Under the pieces are notes generated by a model that was given only the letters and a program-made list of their open reading frames with translations, searched no databases and was not told the DNA's origin. 64,000 bases of DNA from Polyangiaceae bacterium (GTDB lineage: Bacteria; Myxococcota_A; Polyangia; Polyangiales; Polyangiaceae): positions 1-64,000 of the forward strand of contig JACKEA010000002.1 of the NCBI GenBank assembly GCA_020633235.1, read 5' to 3'. Of this stretch, positions 9,368 through 17,238 are shown in pieces. Made by a program: the position numbers and the translations under genes. The stretch's first letter is position 1; each line of letters opens with the position of its first letter.

Positions 9368-9420
9368 TGGGAATGCCCACCCCCGCCGTGCTCGGGCCCT
9401 CCGGGCCCTGCGCGCGGCTT

Positions 9421-9477
9421 GCCCCTCCCTTATTTGGGCTCCGGCCCCCAGGGGGCCTCCGCGCAAATGGGAGGGGC
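9421..9477. repeat. Long imperfect palindrome
   Basis: The arm GCCCCTCCCTTATTTG (9421-9436) pairs with CAAATGGGAGGGGC (9464-9477), with a 2-base bulge. The centre holds the palindrome GGCCCCCAGGGGGCC (9443-9457). It lies 54 bases from the truncated PEGA frame and could be a terminator or an element-end structure. Confidence 0.7.
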
Positions 9478-9592
9478 CGCGCCGGTGGCCTGGCTCCGAG
9501 CTGCTGGGTTTGAGTGACTGGGAGCGTGGCTCTGGGCGCGCTTGGCTCCCGTCGCTCGCGGCGGCTCGGCCGTGCCGCCCCTTCGACCTCGT

Positions 9593-9609
9593 CCCGGCTT
9601 GCTGCCGGG
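9593..9609. repeat. 17-nt hairpin, inverse copy of 9737-9753
   Basis: CCCGGCTTGCTGCCGGG has a 6-bp stem and TTGCT loop. Its exact reverse complement occurs at 9737-9753. Such paired small palindromes resemble REP/BIME-like units. Confidence 0.8.
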
Positions 9610-9637
9610 CTCCGCTGAGCGGCGCACGCTCCCTGCC

Positions 9638-9665
9638 GCGCCCCGACTCTCGCAAGCCGGGGCGC
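9638..9665. repeat. 8-bp stem hairpin
   Basis: GCGCCCCG (9638-9645) pairs perfectly with CGGGGCGC (9658-9665) around a 12-base loop, inside the DUF559 cassette. Confidence 0.7.
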
Positions 9666-9736
9666 GACGCGGGCGGCGCGCGCCTCCCACTCCGTCCCTC
9701 GGGCGCGTCATGCAGCCTGCGCCTGCGGGGGCGTAG

Positions 9737-9753
9737 CCCGGCAGCAAGCCGGG
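9737..9753. repeat. 17-nt hairpin, inverse copy of 9593-9609
   Basis: CCCGGCAGCAAGCCGGG lies just upstream of the GGAGG ribosome site of the DUF559 gene. In mRNA it could affect translation of that gene. Confidence 0.8.
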
Positions 9754-9766
9754 ACTGGAGGTCTTC

Positions 9767-10123
9767 ATGCGTCACTTCCACCTCACCCCTCGCGACATCG
9801 CTCGCCAGCGCGCACACGTCATGCGCCAGCACCCCACCTTCAGTGAGCTCAAGCTCTGGCAAGCGCTCCGCGCCTCCAAGCTCGGCGTCCCCTTCCGCAG
9901 GCAATTCGTCATCCGTCGCTACATCGTTGACTTTGCCGCTCCCAAAGTGCGCTTGGCGGTGGAAGTGGATGGCGGCTACCACGCCCAGCGCACTGCCGCC
10001 GACGCTCGCAGGGACCGCGACCTCCGCCGGGCCGGCTGGCGCGTGCTGCGCTTGGACGCTGACCTGGTCGTCCATCATCTGCCAGAAGCTGTCGCTCGCA
10101 TCCGCGCCGCCTTGCCGCCTTGA
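9767..10123 (+). CDS. DUF559 (Vsr-like) putative endonuclease
   Basis: 118 residues. ATG 9767 follows CTGGAGG with good spacing. It has the DUF559 layout: an N-terminal MRQHPTFSELKLWQALRASK, then GVPFRRQFVIRRYIVDFA, AVEVDGGYHAQ and GWRVLRL. The family is related to Vsr-type/PD-(D/E)xK nucleases; the Glu of the first helix and the D and E of YIVDFA/VEVDG are the likely metal ligands. It is the only plus-strand gene in an otherwise minus-strand cluster and occupies the site where the second PEGA gene lost its 5' end. It stops only 6 bases before the end of the convergent lipoprotein gene. Nuclease activity and mobility are inferred. Confidence 0.8.
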   Translation: MRHFHLTPRDIARQRAHVMRQHPTFSELKLWQALRASKLGVPFRRQFVIRRYIVDFAAPKVRLAVEVDGGYHAQRTAADARRDRDLRRAGWRVLRLDADLVVHHLPEAVARIRAALPP

Positions 10124-10129
10124 GCACAC

Positions 10130-11761
10130 TCACTGCTCGAACGTGCTCGCGTTGTCACCGTCACTTCCATCGGGCGCGGGATTGAGGCCTATGCCGTTCA
10201 CCGAACCGCCTTTGCCCTTCGTCCCGCCGTTGCCACTCTGGATGTTCACGGTGCCGATCTGCTGTGGCTGGCTGCCGTTGTAGACGAGTCCGTGACTCGG
10301 ACCACCTGACCCACCGGAGCCTGAGCCGCCGGGCCCACCGGTGCCGCCGTCGCCGCCGGATCCACCCTTGCCCATTCCACTGGCGGCGGCGCCACCTGCC
10401 GCTCCAGAACCTCCGGAACCGCCCGCCCCGGCGTTACCGCCCTTTCCACCGTTGCCGCCATCGCTGGCTATCAGCTCGCAACTGTCTAGCGTCACTTGGC
10501 TCTGCCAGGACAGCAGCGCCACGCTCGCTCCGCCGCCACCCCCAGCGCTACCGTGCTTGCCTCCGCAACCGCCCATCCCGCCGGCGCCGCCGGATGCGCC
10601 GATGCACGTTGAGAGTCCGGTCGCTGCACTGGCACCACCGCCACCGCCGCCCTGGCCAGGGAAACCGTCGGTTCCGGCTTGACCGTCGGCGGGTACGTAG
10701 CCCGATGCACTGAACGCGCCAGTTGCCGCTGCGACAAGACCCACACTGCCGGCGTTGCCGTTCGAGCCCTGCTTGCCGGCGGTACCATCGGCGGGGGGTA
10801 TCGCAGAGCCGTCCCCTTTGTTGTCGTTGTTTGCCGGGCTCACGTTCGTCAACGGAGTTCCCGGTGTTCCGTTGCCGCCCGCGCCGGCTTTCTTCGCGTC
10901 GCCGCCCGACCCTCCGAGTGAGCCGCACTCGCTCGCAGCACCCCACATTCCGCCGCTCTGCGTGGCCGGCGCGCCCGCACACGTCGCCGCAGTTCCTTGC
11001 TGTGCGGCGGCGGGCACAACGCCAGCAGTGCCCTCTTGTCCCGCTGCGCCGTCCTGGCCGCCGCCCGCCTTGCCAGCCGTGATCTTGACGCGCCGGAGCA
11101 CGACGTTCTGCGACGCGCTGACGATCATGGCGAAGCTCGACTCACCCGTGGGCGCGCCATCCGCCGACTGGACATCGAAATCCTCGACCGTCATTCCGAC
11201 GCTCAGGCCACTGGCCTTCCACGCCGTCGTGGAGCCCTTGATCACCGCTTTCGTCGTCGTGTCGTACTTCCAGTCCGTGCACTTGAAACCACCATGGATG
11301 GCGGCGCCGTCGTTCGCGCTCGAAACGGTGACGTCCTCGTTGTACTCACCGTTCGTGTTGCACACATAGATGCTCTTCCCTTTGGCGTTGGCCAGCGCGG
11401 CGGTGATCGTCTTGTACGGTGCGGCGCGCGTACCATCCGCCGTGCCGGCCGTACTGCCCGCATCCACGAACACACCGTACTGCTCGTCCACAAGGCAGCT
11501 CTCTTGGCTCGGAGACTTCGTGGTGTCGCACGTGCCGCCGTCGCCACCAGTTCCTGCCGTCCCTGCCTGCCCACCTTGGCCCCCGCTGCCGGACGTGCCA
11601 CCGCTACCGGACGCGCCCGCGGTACCGCCAGTGCCGGAATCGGTGCCCGCGCCGGGGCAGCCGATCCCGTCCTCGCAACTGTACGGCCCGCCACCGCAGC
11701 CCACCGCAACACTCGTCAGACCCACCACCAGGACGCTACTCAGCACCTTGTTCGTCTTCAT
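10130..11761 (-). CDS. Large Gly-rich lipoprotein (paralogue A)
   Basis: 543 residues. ATG 11761 was preferred over ATG 11773 because GGAGAG lies 5 bases before it. A lipoprotein signal ends at lipobox AVGC (Cys22). A Gly/Ser linker follows, then the CDTTKSPSQESCLV segment, a beta-helix-like region (IHGGFKCTDWKYDTTTK) and a very Gly/Ala/Ser-rich C-terminal half. It shares domain order with 6856-8469. It starts 17 bases after the intact PEGA gene, so the two are likely co-transcribed and may form an envelope pair. Likely surface-anchored; role unknown. Confidence 0.75.
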   Translation of the reverse strand: MKTNKVLSSVLVVGLTSVAVGCGGGPYSCEDGIGCPGAGTDSGTGGTAGASGSGGTSGSGGQGGQAGTAGTGGDGGTCDTTKSPSQESCLVDEQYGVFVDAGSTAGTADGTRAAPYKTITAALANAKGKSIYVCNTNGEYNEDVTVSSANDGAAIHGGFKCTDWKYDTTTKAVIKGSTTAWKASGLSVGMTVEDFDVQSADGAPTGESSFAMIVSASQNVVLRRVKITAGKAGGGQDGAAGQEGTAGVVPAAAQQGTAATCAGAPATQSGGMWGAASECGSLGGSGGDAKKAGAGGNGTPGTPLTNVSPANNDNKGDGSAIPPADGTAGKQGSNGNAGSVGLVAAATGAFSASGYVPADGQAGTDGFPGQGGGGGGASAATGLSTCIGASGGAGGMGGCGGKHGSAGGGGGASVALLSWQSQVTLDSCELIASDGGNGGKGGNAGAGGSGGSGAAGGAAASGMGKGGSGGDGGTGGPGGSGSGGSGGPSHGLVYNGSQPQQIGTVNIQSGNGGTKGKGGSVNGIGLNPAPDGSDGDNASTFEQ

Positions 11762-11778
11762 CGCGCTCTCCATCCACT

Positions 11779-12813
11779 TCAGAAGCTACCGACAACCGCA
11801 ACGCCCGCGCCTCGTGTCCCGAGTTGCGGCACCACAACCGCCCCCTTCGACGATTCTTCCGTGGGCCAAAAGACGGCCGCGCCCGCCGTCGCCGCCGCGA
11901 AGGCACCGGCGCCGACGAACCCGGCCAGCGCGATGTTCCGCGATTGATCCCGCCGATCGATGGTGTCGCCCAGTTCCTGACACCATGCGCTGCTTCTTGG
12001 CGCGGCGCACTCCTTCTGAGCGCGCGGCTTCGCGTCGTCGATCTCTGACTGCGTGGCATTTGCTCGGAGCGCGTACCCGATGCCCACACCCAGACCGACC
12101 ACCGCCAGCGCGCCTCCCGTCACCAGTACCCAGGTCGGCGCGCCACCCTCCGCGCCGGGGTGCTGCGTGCCACCCGGCGCGGCAGCCCCTCCGCCAGCTC
12201 CGGAACCCGCACCGGCCCCGCCCGCGCCTCCACCCCCTGCCGGCTTCGGCGTCTCGGCCTCGAGCTGCAGCGAGACGCTCTTCACGCTACCCGCCGTCAC
12301 CGCGACCGTTTCCGTCGCGTCCTCAAAACCGTGCGCTCGCGCGCTGAGCCGATGCTCGCCGGCGTCCAGGTACAGTGGCGCCTCCAGCGGCGAGCGCCCA
12401 ACGGCCGCTCCGTCGAGCAGCACGTCCGCGCCGTCTTGACTCACCGTCACCGTCACCTCCGCCACGTGCTGCTTCGCCTTCACCAACAGCGCCTCCACGG
12501 CGGCTTTCTTCTTGCGCGCGTCACCCGTCGACGGAAACGCCCGCAACGAAGCGCTCAGGTGCTCCGCTGCTGCCGTGTACTTTCCGAGCTGCAGCTCGCT
12601 TTGCCCAAGCAGCGCCGCAATGTCGTAGCTCTGCTTGAGCTTCCACGCTTCGGAAAGCGCGGCGTAGGCCTTGTTGAAGTCGTTCCGCACGATCGCGTCA
12701 CGACCTTGGTTGAAGAGCTGGACCGCACGCTCGTCGTCCGCGGCGCTGGCGCCGGGCGCGAACAGGCAAATGGCGAAGAAGAACGCAACGAAGAGGGAAC
12801 GCAAGGTAGGCAT
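11779..12813 (-). CDS. Exported PEGA/TPR-like membrane protein (intact)
   Basis: 344 residues from ATG 12813. Residues 1-24 are a cleavable signal peptide (FFFAICLFAPGASAAD). Residues ~27-115 are TPR-like helices (RDAIVRNDFNKAYAALSEAW). Residues ~125-190 form a PEGA-like beta domain (VTVSQDGADVLLDGAAVG). A Gly/Ala/Pro linker and two hydrophobic segments (VLVTGGALAVVGLGVGIGYA; IALAGFVGAGAFAAATAGAA) with Cys between them follow. This layout is common in myxobacterial proteins found beside Ser/Thr kinases. It directly precedes Gly-rich lipoprotein A and follows the Pro-rich membrane protein by 2 bases, so it belongs to the kinase-led block. PEGA modules are thought to bind envelope components; the ligand is unknown. 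Confidence 0.75.
   Translation of the reverse strand: MPTLRSLFVAFFFAICLFAPGASAADDERAVQLFNQGRDAIVRNDFNKAYAALSEAWKLKQSYDIAALLGQSELQLGKYTAAAEHLSASLRAFPSTGDARKKKAAVEALLVKAKQHVAEVTVTVSQDGADVLLDGAAVGRSPLEAPLYLDAGEHRLSARAHGFEDATETVAVTAGSVKSVSLQLEAETPKPAGGGGAGGAGAGSGAGGGAAAPGGTQHPGAEGGAPTWVLVTGGALAVVGLGVGIGYALRANATQSEIDDAKPRAQKECAAPRSSAWCQELGDTIDRRDQSRNIALAGFVGAGAFAAATAGAAVFWPTEESSKGAVVVPQLGTRGAGVAVVGSF
12169..12624. repeat. 456-bp perfect repeat, copy 2
   Basis: Partner of 8912-9367, lying inside the intact PEGA gene (codons 64-215). Perfect identity beside strongly diverged flanks points to recent gene conversion or recombination rather than an old duplication. An assembly error is the other explanation. 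Confidence 0.95.
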
Positions 12814-12815
12814 GC

Positions 12816-13496
12816 TCAAAGTACGGGGCGTTGGGGGTCGTAGCCAGGTGGCAGCGAAGGCGCGGGAGCGGGGTGTGGCGTGACCGCCGGCTTGGAGGCA
12901 GCGGGCGCAGGCTTTGGTTTGGTGGGCGGAGGCTTGGAGATGCTCGGCGCCGGCTTGGGCTGCTGGCCGGTGCTGGGCTTCGGCGCCGCGCTCGCACTGG
13001 TTGCGGGTGGCGGCGCAACGCTGGGCGCGGACTTCGCAGACGTCACGCCCGGCGGCACCGCGGGCGCGGGTGCTTCCGGTTTCTCGGCCGCCGGCTGAGT
13101 CGGAGCTGGCGCAGACTGCGCGCTGTCGTCCGCGCGCAGGCCGAGCCAAACGGCAAGGGCCGCCGCCACCAGCACGACGCCAATCACGATCGTGGCCCGT
13201 GACGCCAGCGGCGCGGGCGCCGCTTGTCGTGTCGATTCGCGCTCCGCCTCAGGTGCTGGCGCGTCTACGTCGTTCTCGCCGGAGTCCACGGCTCGAAGGT
13301 CCACGGCCGCCATCGCTCGAAGCACCCCCGGCGGCGCCGTGCGCTGCTGGAACCGATGTGGATTGAACTCGTCCACCTTCCCCGCCTCCGGAAACAACGG
13401 ATCTCCCTCGCCCCGGCCTTGATTCAGCTCGTCCATGGCAGCCCGCAAGCTCGCGTCGTGCCCCACCACATCAGCTTCTGAGCGCTTTGCGGACAT
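12816..13496 (-). CDS. Single-pass membrane protein with Pro/Ala/Lys-rich tail
   Basis: 226 residues. A ~100-residue charged N-terminal region (start MSAKRSEADVVGHD) is followed by one transmembrane helix at about 102-122 (ATIVIGVVLVAAALAVWLGL), then a ~100-residue Pro/Ala/Lys/Ser tail. The tail should lie in the periplasm, perhaps spanning peptidoglycan like TonB-type linkers. It starts 5 bases after the kinase gene and ends 2 bases before the PEGA gene, so it is very likely in their operon and may be a kinase substrate or anchor. No recognised domain. Confidence 0.65.
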   Translation of the reverse strand: MSAKRSEADVVGHDASLRAAMDELNQGRGEGDPLFPEAGKVDEFNPHRFQQRTAPPGVLRAMAAVDLRAVDSGENDVDAPAPEAERESTRQAAPAPLASRATIVIGVVLVAAALAVWLGLRADDSAQSAPAPTQPAAEKPEAPAPAVPPGVTSAKSAPSVAPPPATSASAAPKPSTGQQPKPAPSISKPPPTKPKPAPAASKPAVTPHPAPAPSLPPGYDPQRPVL

Positions 13497-13501
13497 GGTC
13501 T

Positions 13502-15382
13502 CTACAGGCCCGAGCCGGGCAACGCCTTGTGGGGTGGGGATTGTTGGCCCGCCGCGGAACCTCCGGGTTTGCGAGCTGTGCGCGGCGGATCCGCGTTGAT
13601 GGGCTCGCCGGGCAAGTCGGCTCCCGAGCGATCGCCGTTGATGGGCTCGGCGGGCGGCACCGCCGCCGGCTTCGGTCGTTGTGAATCGACGGGAAACCAG
13701 AGTTCGGCGCCTTTTGTCGCAGGCGGGGCTGCCTTCGTCGGGGCCGTTGCAGCCGGCGACGCTGGTCTCGTGGACGTGGCAGGCAGGGCTGCCGACAGTG
13801 CGGCCGGCGCTGGTACTGGCTCAGGGCTCGGCGCACCAGACGCGACGGGCGGCGCCACAGTGGACGACGCCACGACGGACGCAGGCGGCGATGCTTTTGC
13901 CTGCCGCGCCCGCTTCGCGAGATTCACTCCGATACTCGTGGGCACCGCGATCGCAGTTCCAAGCACGCAGGCGACGAGGGCCGCACGCGCAGGGGTAGCG
14001 AGTGCGCGCGCAGCGAGGGCTTCGAACTTCGAGCGCGCCGCTGGCGACGGCCGGCGCGCGGTGCTGACTGGCTTGGCTTGTTTCCGCGGCGAACCAACAA
14101 GCTGCTGGGGAGGCTGTGGCGGCGGCGCCGGAGCCGCGGCGCTAGCGCGAGAGGGCGCAGGGGCGCGGCGAGCGGGAACCACGGCGGGCGCGACGGGCGG
14201 CGCGTCGATGCGCTCGCGCTCGAGCACGACCGGCGTTGGGGCGCCCTGCCCAGCGCCGGGCGACGGCAGCGCGAACAGCCGCACCGTGTCGCGGTTCTTC
14301 AGCGCGGCGGGGGGCACCACGGGCGGCAGCATCTCCTGCGTGGTCTCGGGCGGAAGCGACGGACTCTGTTCTGTATCCGCACCCGCAAAGGCGGCTTGTC
14401 CGGGCCTCGCCCTGTTGGTCTCGCCCACCAGATCCCGAAGCGCGGTGGCGAAGCGCCGGCGCTCGGCTTCGAGCGTGAAGCGGCGTTCGGCATCTCGCAG
14501 GGCGATGCCGAATTCGTGCATGGATCCGTAGCGGTTCTCCGGCGCCTTGGCGATAGCTCGCTGCACCACACGCGCCACGTAGTCCGGAATGGTGGGCACC
14601 AGCTCCGTGAGGGGCGGTGGCACGTGGCCGATCTGGATCCAGCCCAGCTCCGTGTGCGTCGGCGTCTCGATCCCATTGAGACAGGGGTGGCCACCGGCGA
14701 GCGCTTCGTACAGCAGCGTACCCAGGGCGTAGATGTCGGTGCGGACGGTCACCTGCCGGCCCTGCAGCTGCTCGGGGCTCATGTACAGCGGCGTGCCCTG
14801 CCAGCGGTACTTGTCGGTGGTCTGGAAGCCTCCGCTATCCAGGAACTTGGCGATCCCGAAGTCCAGCACGCGGGCGTGATTGCCGTTCTCGATGAAGATG
14901 TTCTCGGGCTTCAGATCGCGGTGGATGGCGCCCAACCGGTGCGCCGCCTCCACCGCATCGCAGACCTGGGCGCCCACCACGAGCGCTTCGGGTACCGACA
15001 GCGCCCGTAGCGCGATGAGCACGTCCCGGAGCGGCCGACCGATGAGCCGTTCCATGATGATGTAGATCAACGCGCCGTCTGAGGTGACGCCCGCGTCGAA
15101 GACCTGCACCACATTCGGGTGCCGAATGCGGGAGAGCACGATGGCTTCGGCGCGGGCGCGGCGGCGGAACTCGGCGGCCTTCTCGGCCTTGCCGGGGATG
15201 ACCTTGATGGCGACGCGGCGATCGAGAAACTCCTGGTACCCCTCGTAGACGAAGGCCGTGCCGCCGCTGCCCAAGAGCCCGACGATTTCGAAGTTCTCGA
15301 ATCGCTGCCCCGGGTCGAGGGGACCGCGCTCCTGCTCTAGGGCGTTCACTCGAGGGTCGAGTGTAGCGGAATGTACGCTCAT
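13502..15382 (-). CDS. Transmembrane Ser/Thr protein kinase
   Basis: 626 residues from ATG 15382, which overlaps the upstream kinase stop (ATGA). The kinase domain spans about residues 28-290: G-loop LLGSGGTAFV, VAIKVI Lys, catalytic loop IHRDLKPEN, DFG, then GTPLYMSPEQ. A Pro/Ala-rich juxtamembrane part leads to one transmembrane helix near 463-485 (VACVLGTAIAVPTSIGVNLA) and a Pro/Ala-rich outer tail. All catalytic residues are present. It is expressed with a second kinase, suggesting a two-kinase relay or heteromer acting on the envelope proteins encoded after it. Two copies of the dispersed ~20-nt motif lie in its tail-coding DNA (13541, 14080). Confidence 0.88.
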   Translation of the reverse strand: MSVHSATLDPRVNALEQERGPLDPGQRFENFEIVGLLGSGGTAFVYEGYQEFLDRRVAIKVIPGKAEKAAEFRRRARAEAIVLSRIRHPNVVQVFDAGVTSDGALIYIIMERLIGRPLRDVLIALRALSVPEALVVGAQVCDAVEAAHRLGAIHRDLKPENIFIENGNHARVLDFGIAKFLDSGGFQTTDKYRWQGTPLYMSPEQLQGRQVTVRTDIYALGTLLYEALAGGHPCLNGIETPTHTELGWIQIGHVPPPLTELVPTIPDYVARVVQRAIAKAPENRYGSMHEFGIALRDAERRFTLEAERRRFATALRDLVGETNRARPGQAAFAGADTEQSPSLPPETTQEMLPPVVPPAALKNRDTVRLFALPSPGAGQGAPTPVVLERERIDAPPVAPAVVPARRAPAPSRASAAAPAPPPQPPQQLVGSPRKQAKPVSTARRPSPAARSKFEALAARALATPARAALVACVLGTAIAVPTSIGVNLAKRARQAKASPPASVVASSTVAPPVASGAPSPEPVPAPAALSAALPATSTRPASPAATAPTKAAPPATKGAELWFPVDSQRPKPAAVPPAEPINGDRSGADLPGEPINADPPRTARKPGGSAAGQQSPPHKALPGSGL

Positions 15383-16611
15383 GGCGACCCTCCCGCAAAC
15401 AGCCAGGCCATGAGCGCAGCAGCGACAATGGCGCTCACCAACAGCACCAAAGCAAATACACCCAACGTGCGTGCAGGCGGCGGTGCGGGATGTTCCACGG
15501 TCGCGGCTTGCCCCACGGGCATGGCGGGTGGCGTCGCGTCGTCGCGGACGGTGGTGGAGACGTCGGCCGGCAGCGGTCCGGGCGCTCCCGCGGATTGGAG
15601 CGTCGGGTTGTCCGGCGGCGGTTCTGCGGCAGGTTCGGGCAGGGGACTCTCGGCCCGTGCTCGCGGCGCGGCCTTCACCGCGGCTGGGTCGGAGGAGTCG
15701 TAGCCCACTGTTGCCAGCCAACCCACGGGCTGCCGGATGGCCCGCCGAACCCCTGCGAGGGCGTCCGCCATTTCCTCGGCCGTCTGGAAGCGATCGGCGG
15801 GATCCTTGGCCAGCGCCTTGAGCACGATCGCGTCGAGCTCCGCAGCGACGGGCTCCGCAGCAAGAGATGAAGGAGCTGCGGGCGTCTCGTTCACGTGGGC
15901 AGCCATGGCCTGATCCGGATCGCGCGTGGCAAATGGTCCGCGCCCGGTGATCATCTCGTACAAGAGCAGACCCACGGCGTACAGATCCGCGCGACCATCG
16001 ACCGGCCGGCCGCTTGCCTGCTCCGGAGACATGTGCAGCGGAGTGCCGACGGCCTGACCCTGGCTGGTGAGGGGGACGCGGGCGAAGGCGCTTGGGGCCA
16101 GAAACTTCGCCACGCCGAAGTCCAGGATCTTCGGGATGCGTTCGCTGCCATCTGTGTGCAGGAAGATGTTGCCCGGCTTGATGTCCCGATGAACGAAGCC
16201 TGCGCGGTGCGCCTCCCCGAGGCCGGACAGCACGGCGATGGCGGTGGACAGCGCTTCGGAGACCGGCAAGCGCCGGATGTGCATCTCGGTGTGGAGCGTG
16301 CAGCCGACCAGACGCTCCATGACCAGGAAGAACTGGCCGGACGGCGTGACGCCAGCGTCCGACACGGCAACGATGTTCGGATGCCGAAGCGCGCCGAGAG
16401 CGCGCGCCTCGCGCCGCAGGCGCTCCATCTGGCGCTCCGAAGCGTGGAACTGCGGCCGCAACACCTTTACGGCCACGCGCTTCTTCAGCTCCAAGTGCTC
16501 CGCCAAGTGAACTTCGCCGACGCCACCTCGCCCGATGACATCGATGCTTCGATATCCGGTTCCGGTCAGCGGGTCGCCGTTGCCCTCGGCACCGGCAGCA
16601 GCACGTTCCAT
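15379..16611 (-). CDS. Ser/Thr protein kinase with C-terminal membrane anchor
   Basis: 410 residues from ATG 16611. The kinase domain spans about 20-290: IGRGGVGEVHLAE, VAVKVL, VHRDIKPGN, DFGVAKF and GTPLHMSPEQ. A Pro-rich linker and a C-terminal transmembrane helix (LGVFALVLLVSAIVAAALMA, ~384-406) follow, with only a few residues outside. It is thus a tail-anchored cytoplasmic kinase without a sensor domain. Its stop overlaps the start of the next kinase (ATGA), indicating coupled translation. It is first in the kinase/PEGA/lipoprotein block; the tandem unknown genes upstream (17751-16700) are on the same strand 88 bases away. Confidence 0.88.
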   Translation of the reverse strand: MERAAAGAEGNGDPLTGTGYRSIDVIGRGGVGEVHLAEHLELKKRVAVKVLRPQFHASERQMERLRREARALGALRHPNIVAVSDAGVTPSGQFFLVMERLVGCTLHTEMHIRRLPVSEALSTAIAVLSGLGEAHRAGFVHRDIKPGNIFLHTDGSERIPKILDFGVAKFLAPSAFARVPLTSQGQAVGTPLHMSPEQASGRPVDGRADLYAVGLLLYEMITGRGPFATRDPDQAMAAHVNETPAAPSSLAAEPVAAELDAIVLKALAKDPADRFQTAEEMADALAGVRRAIRQPVGWLATVGYDSSDPAAVKAAPRARAESPLPEPAAEPPPDNPTLQSAGAPGPLPADVSTTVRDDATPPAMPVGQAATVEHPAPPPARTLGVFALVLLVSAIVAAALMAWLFAGGSP

Positions 16612-16699
16612 GATCTTGGCCTCGCCCCTGGTGGTCGCTCGGCAATGATAGGTGACATCTTCGTCCAGGGGGAGGACCGGTTGCGCAAAATGTTGCGCG

Positions 16700-17206
16700 T
16701 CAGTTCTCGGCGCCTTCCACGATTCGCACGTCCACGGCGTGGACCGGGAAGGGATACGTCACCCGATCCCGCTGCGGATTGGTGATCGCGTCTTCGTAGC
16801 GATCCAGCGTCATGAACACGCAACCGCGCTCGAACTGGAACAGGACGTAGGGCCTCACGCGGGCGAGGTTTTGCTCCTCACCCGGGAGCACCAGGGTGCC
16901 CATCACGGCCAAGAGCCTTTCCCTTCGCTCGCAGGTGAATACGTGCAGCTGCACGTTCACCGTGCTGGTGAGCACGGCGTACACGGGGGAGAAGCCGTGC
17001 TCGAGCTGCTTGGACTCCGGAATGCGCTGCAGCGCTCGTTTCATTTCGTCAAACGAGAGCAGCGGCGTTTCCAACCCGGCGAGCTCGTCTCCAGCGGCTT
17101 CAGCGCAGGCCAGCAGGTCCAGCAGTGTTTGCTCCGGCGTCTGACCGCGCGCCTCGGCCATGTCGACCAACATCTGGCTGACGCCCCCGACCTTCTCTTC
17201 AACCAT
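16700..17206 (-). CDS. Unknown protein, tandem paralogue 2
   Basis: 168 residues from ATG 17206. The C-terminal ~100 residues align with the gene immediately upstream: LHVFTCERRERLLAVMGTLV versus a similar HTCNPRPE block, then a shared VLPGE, an F-rich CVFMTLDRYEDAI-type segment and a final YPFPVHAVDVR. The N-terminal part is helical and acidic (LVDMAEARGQTPEQTLLDLL). No signal peptide or membrane segment, so probably cytoplasmic. Not a recognised family. It sits between a kinase operon and its own paralogue, and could be a small adaptor or sensor; function unknown. No strong ribosome site is visible. Confidence 0.6.
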   Translation of the reverse strand: MVEEKVGGVSQMLVDMAEARGQTPEQTLLDLLACAEAAGDELAGLETPLLSFDEMKRALQRIPESKQLEHGFSPVYAVLTSTVNVQLHVFTCERRERLLAVMGTLVLPGEEQNLARVRPYVLFQFERGCVFMTLDRYEDAITNPQRDRVTYPFPVHAVDVRIVEGAEN

Positions 17207-17238
17207 GCGACAGCGTACCTTCGCGGGCGTGCGCCGCG

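Larger units (their letters stand above)
9368..9766. mobile_element. Hairpin-rich non-coding part of a DUF559 cassette
   Basis: This 399-base stretch holds no convincing gene. It contains four inverted repeats: a long one at 9421-9477, an 8-bp stem at 9638-9645/9658-9665, and a 17-nt hairpin sequence at 9593-9609 that recurs in inverse orientation at 9737-9753. It separates the beheaded PEGA gene from the DUF559 gene. Together with 9767-10123 it looks like an inserted unit; no terminal repeats or target duplication are evident, so the element type is uncertain. Confidence 0.45.

Noticed and set aside
9368..10129. The truncated PEGA frame extended antisense through DUF559 as a fused protein
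   Set aside because: The extra sequence has no signal peptide, no domain and mirrors the DUF559 gene; homology ends exactly at 9367.
10264..12347. Plus-strand Pro/Arg-rich frames opposite lipoprotein A and the PEGA gene
   Set aside because: Same antisense effect; the minus-strand proteins have signal peptides and ribosome sites.
13502..16645. A single ~1047-codon open frame across both kinases
   Set aside because: Its N-terminal half is out of frame with the real first kinase and lacks kinase motifs; two genes with an ATGA overlap at 15379-15382 explain the region.
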